From Ruminococcaceae bacterium UBA6413 (GTDB lineage: Bacteria; Bacillota; Clostridia; Oscillospirales; Ruminococcaceae): a DNA stretch of 64,000 nt. Below are positions 61,210-64,000 of the stretch, one piece after another. Position numbers and translations under genes: made by a program. The stretch lies in assembly GCA_002437415.1 (NCBI GenBank), contig DJPL01000077.1:12635-76634 (forward strand), written 5' to 3'. Position 1 is the stretch's first letter. Each line of letters begins with the position of its first letter. The notes under the pieces were generated by a model that was not told where the DNA came from, made no database searches, and saw only the letters and a list, made by a program, of their open reading frames with translations.

Positions 61210-61231
61210 ATAATCAAAGGAGGATATTACT

Positions 61232-62071
61232 ATGGAATTTGTAACGCTTAACAACGGAGTAAAGATGCCGATACTGGGCTACGGTGTATATCAGACACCT
61301 CCCGAGGAAACAAAAAAGTGCGTACTTGACGCACTGAATACGGGTTATCGCAGTATAGACACAGCACAGGCTTACGGCAATGAGGCGGGTGTCGGTGACG
61401 CTGTGGCAGAGTCGGGCATTGCAAGAGATGAGATATTCATCACAACTAAGATATGGATAACAAATGCGGGCTACGAAAACGCAAAGAAGTCAATAGACGA
61501 GTCGCTTAAAAAGCTTAAGAGCGACTATGTTGATCTGCTTCTTATCCATCAGCCGTTCGGCGATTATTACGGAAGCTACAGAGCTATGGAAGAAGCGTAC
61601 AAGCAAGGCAAGGTGCGCGCTATAGGCGTATCGAACTTCTACCCCGACCGTTACCTTGATATTGAGCATTTTGCCGAGGTAAAACCTGCCGTAAATCAGA
61701 TGGAAACACACGTTTTCCAGCAGCAGAGGGTTTTAAAGGAATATATGGATAAGCACAATACACAGCTTATGTCATGGGGCCCTTTTGCGGAGGGCAGAAA
61801 CGACTTCTTCACAAACAAGGCGCTTTCCGATATCGGCGCAAAGTACGGCAAGAGCGTTGCCCAGACGGCACTGCGTTTCCTTATACAGAGCGGCGTTGTG
61901 GTTATACCGAAATCTGTACACCATGAGCGTATTGAGCAGAACTTCAACGTGTTTGACTTTGAGCTGTCGGCAGAGGATATGCAGACTATAGCTAAGCTCG
62001 ACACGGGCAAGAGCCTGTTCTTCTCGCACCATGACCCCGCAACGGTCGAGTGGTTTATGTCGATAGTTTAA
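61232..62071 (+). CDS. Aldo/keto reductase
   Basis: A 279-residue AKR of the 2,5-diketo-gluconate reductase type (AKR5-like): catalytic Asp and Tyr in SIDTAQAYGNE, Lys in TTKIW, His in LLIHQPFG; the NADPH-binding VVIPKSVHHERI near the C-terminus. Reduces aldehydes or ketones in the cytosol. AAAGGAGG precedes the ATG. Confidence 0.92.
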   Translation: MEFVTLNNGVKMPILGYGVYQTPPEETKKCVLDALNTGYRSIDTAQAYGNEAGVGDAVAESGIARDEIFITTKIWITNAGYENAKKSIDESLKKLKSDYVDLLLIHQPFGDYYGSYRAMEEAYKQGKVRAIGVSNFYPDRYLDIEHFAEVKPAVNQMETHVFQQQRVLKEYMDKHNTQLMSWGPFAEGRNDFFTNKALSDIGAKYGKSVAQTALRFLIQSGVVVIPKSVHHERIEQNFNVFDFELSAEDMQTIAKLDTGKSLFFSHHDPATVEWFMSIV

Positions 62072-62233
62072 TTACTGTCTGATATAGATACCCTGATCTT
62101 CAATATAATCTTCAAGCTCCTGTTTCATATCCCATATGGCCTCTTCCTTGTCGGCGGACTGTCTGTAGTCGCTTTTATCGGCAGTTTCGGGTTGTACGGG
62201 AGTTGCGGGAGCTTTTTTCTTTTCGTCTGTCAT
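62072..62233 (-). CDS. Small conserved-looking charged protein (53 aa)
   Basis: A 53-residue ORF starting at ATG 62233 with GAAAGGATA upstream. The N-terminal half is rich in Lys and Pro (EKKKAPATPVQPE), the C-terminal half is an acidic helix (EEAIWDMKQELEDYIEDQG). Its stop directly abuts that of the aldo/keto reductase on the other strand. No family recognised. Confidence 0.6.
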   Translation of the reverse strand: MTDEKKKAPATPVQPETADKSDYRQSADKEEAIWDMKQELEDYIEDQGIYIRQ

Positions 62234-62332
62234 ATTATCGTATCCTTTCGGTGTGTTTTTTACTTACATTTTATCACACTATGAAACGCAGTTCAATATG
62301 CTGTGGCACAAAACGGAAAGTATAAGCGGAAG

Positions 62333-62360
62333 TTGACATCTTCTTTTAAATGAGTATAAT
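62333..62360 (+). promoter_or_regulatory. Promoter of MATE exporter gene
   Basis: TTGACA (62333-62338), 16 bases, TATAAT (62355-62360). Transcription should begin near 62367, which rules out the ATG codons at 62350 and 62365 as starts. Confidence 0.75.
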
Positions 62361-62388
62361 ATTTATGGACGAAGAAAGGAAGTTTAAT

Positions 62389-63753
62389 TTGAGCACAGAT
62401 ATAAAAGAAAAAAAGAGATCCGGAGCTGTCCTTATGACGGAGGGCTCTATCTGGAAGAAGCTGATCATATTTTCCGTGCCGCTGATACTGGGAAACCTGT
62501 TGCAGCAGCTATACAGCACGGTCGACTCGATAATAGTAGGCAACTGCGTCGGTAAGGAAGCACTTGCCGCGGTTGGTGCGACAGGCTCTATCGTAAATCT
62601 GCTGATAGCGTTCAGTCAGGGTGCGTCGGTAGGTGCGGGCGTTATCATATCGCAGTATATGGGCGCAAAGCGCAAGGACGATGTAAAGAGGGCGGTGCAT
62701 ACCTCGATCGCGATCGCGGCGATAATCGGACTTGTGCTGACGGTTGCGGGCGTATTTATGAGCAGACTGTTCCTTATATGGATGCAGACACCCGAAAATA
62801 TCCTTGACAGCGCATCGCTGTACTTAGAGATCTACTGCGGCGGTCTGCTGTTCAATGTGCTTTACAATATGTGTGCGGGTATATTCAATGCGGCGGGTAA
62901 CTCAAGGCGACCGCTGTTATACCTCGGTGCGGCATCTGTTGTTAATATTGCACTCGACCTTATACTGATACAGGGTTTCGGTATGGGCGTTGAGGGTGCG
63001 GCGATAGCGACCGACGCGAGCCAGCTTGCTTCCTGTGTTCTGGCTATAATATATATGGTGAGGGTAAATGCCGACTATAAGCTGTTTATCCGACAGATAA
63101 GAGTGCATAAGGATATGGCGCTCAGGATCATAAAGATAGGTCTGCCGACAGGCATACAGAATATGGTCATATCGTTTTCAAACGTGCTTGTACAGGCAAG
63201 CGTCAACGGCTTCGGCTCGGACGCTGTAGCAGGCTTCGGCGCATACCTTAAGGTAGACGGCTTCAACATTCTGCCGGTGCTGAGCATAAGCATGGCGGTG
63301 ACTACTTTCGTCGGGCAGAACTACGGCGCAAATAAACCCGAGCGCGTCAAAAAGGGTATGTGGACGGCGCTCGGTATGGGCATTGTGTACACGATCATAA
63401 CAGGCATACTGCTTCTTGTGTTTGCCGACCCGATAATAAGGCTGTTTGCAAACGATGACGCGGTTGCCGCCTGCGGTGAAACGGCGATGAAATATTTTTG
63501 CCCGTTCTATTTCCTGCTTGCTATTATGAATGTGCTCGCGGGGGCAGTAAGAGGTACGGGTAAGAGCGTGCCGCCTATGCTGATACTGCTGTTTGCAATG
63601 TGCATTTTCAGGATATTCTGGATATGGTTTATAGTACCGCTGTTCCCGACTATTGACGGCGTTTATATGCTTTATCCTGTTTCGTGGGTTATCGGTGCCG
63701 GACTTATGGCGCTGTATACATGGAAGGGTAAATGGATGCCGAAGATAGAGTAA
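62389..63753 (+). CDS. MATE family efflux transporter
   Basis: A 454-residue MATE exporter with twelve predicted helices; LGNLLQQLYSTVDSIIVG and the matching QGASVGAGVIISQ are typical of the family. It exports cationic drugs or metabolites using Na+ or H+. The start is TTG at 62389 because AAAGGAAG lies six bases upstream and the promoter excludes earlier ATG codons. Confidence 0.9.
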   Translation: MSTDIKEKKRSGAVLMTEGSIWKKLIIFSVPLILGNLLQQLYSTVDSIIVGNCVGKEALAAVGATGSIVNLLIAFSQGASVGAGVIISQYMGAKRKDDVKRAVHTSIAIAAIIGLVLTVAGVFMSRLFLIWMQTPENILDSASLYLEIYCGGLLFNVLYNMCAGIFNAAGNSRRPLLYLGAASVVNIALDLILIQGFGMGVEGAAIATDASQLASCVLAIIYMVRVNADYKLFIRQIRVHKDMALRIIKIGLPTGIQNMVISFSNVLVQASVNGFGSDAVAGFGAYLKVDGFNILPVLSISMAVTTFVGQNYGANKPERVKKGMWTALGMGIVYTIITGILLLVFADPIIRLFANDDAVAACGETAMKYFCPFYFLLAIMNVLAGAVRGTGKSVPPMLILLFAMCIFRIFWIWFIVPLFPTIDGVYMLYPVSWVIGAGLMALYTWKGKWMPKIE

Positions 63754-63814
63754 GGGCGATAAATTTTCAAGTGGATATAAGGATAATGGGGTTGTGACAC
63801 AACCCGGAAAAGGA

Positions 63815-63861
63815 AAAGTGAGTCGAAGCGCGAAAGGTAGTGCGTACGGCTCACTTTTTTG
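63815..63861 (+). terminator. Terminator after MATE gene
   Basis: AAAAGTGAG pairs with CTCACTTTT across a 26-base loop that has a CG-rich centre, ending in TTTTTTG. A smaller GGGTTGT/ACAACCC hairpin lies just before it. No gene is visible from here to the window end; ATAACGTT occurs twice (63899 and 63982). Confidence 0.6.
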
Positions 63862-64000
63862 ATATGTGGAGAAAATCCGTCTTTAGTACACTTCTGTTAT
63901 AACGTTTTAGTAAATAACATTGATAGCAAGCTACCGATACTGCCTTTTGCGGGATAGCACTTCTCGGGTTCGCTATTCTGTTTAATAACGTTGCTACTAT

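Overview
This window looks like chromosome of a Gram-positive, strictly anaerobic member of Clostridia, most likely Oscillospirales/Ruminococcaceae (Ruminococcus or a close relative). The evidence is gene order and content: the run miaB-ylbF/ymcA-mutS-mutL-miaA-hfq followed by yggS-sepF-ylmH-divIVA-lspA-rluD, a Rex-headed [FeFe]-hydrogenase operon with a sensory HydS-type protein, an A-type flavoprotein, strong AAAGGAGG ribosome binding sites, and many consensus TTGACA-17-TATAAT promoters. No rRNA, tRNA, phage, transposase gene or CRISPR array was seen.

Layout. 1-2324 (minus): two overlapping M42 peptidases (the second runs off the left edge) and a LysR regulator. 2391-8513 (minus): redox operon rex - [2Fe-2S] thioredoxin-like ferredoxin - FlK-like thioesterase - HydS-like sensory hydrogenase with PAS domain - PP2C/SpoIIE phosphatase - group B-like [FeFe] hydrogenase, with a consensus promoter and a Rex-like palindrome. 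8597-13141 (plus): TetR regulator with three matching palindromic operators and an ABC exporter. 13567-18781 (minus): FprA flavoprotein, a membrane protein, a rhodanese-TtcA-like fusion, AzlD, AzlC and an SGNH hydrolase. 18860-22180 (minus): a polar amino-acid ABC importer preceded by a 36-codon leader ORF with three consecutive cysteine codons and a terminator/antiterminator pair, which looks like a cysteine attenuator. 22277-29441: small metabolic genes, a secreted C39-like protease, SAH hydrolase and SAH/MTA deaminase. 29504-33187: accessory, AT-rich stretch with an acetyltransferase, a kinase-like gene and a lipoprotein behind duplicated promoter cassettes, a type I toxin/antisense RNA pair, and 94-bp tandem palindromic repeats.

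33244-47714 (plus): the long housekeeping run for tRNA modification, mismatch repair and cell division. 47970-54239 (plus): a small membrane protein, a large secreted protein with three fibronectin III domains, a repeat-filled intergenic region, and a GH31 alpha-xylosidase with a possible coupled leader ORF. 54284-64000: M29 aminopeptidase, orphan LytTR regulator, alpha/beta hydrolase, chemotaxis receptor, QueT transporter behind a preQ1-like leader, a LysR regulator divergent from flavodoxin and aldo/keto reductase, and a MATE exporter.

The most rewarding points are the cysteine-type attenuator (21921-22180), the type I toxin-antitoxin locus (32527-32849), the preQ1-like queT leader (59599-59660), the HydS/PP2C/HydA redox operon with an unusual hairpin-separated ribosome binding site, and several short palindromic repeat families.
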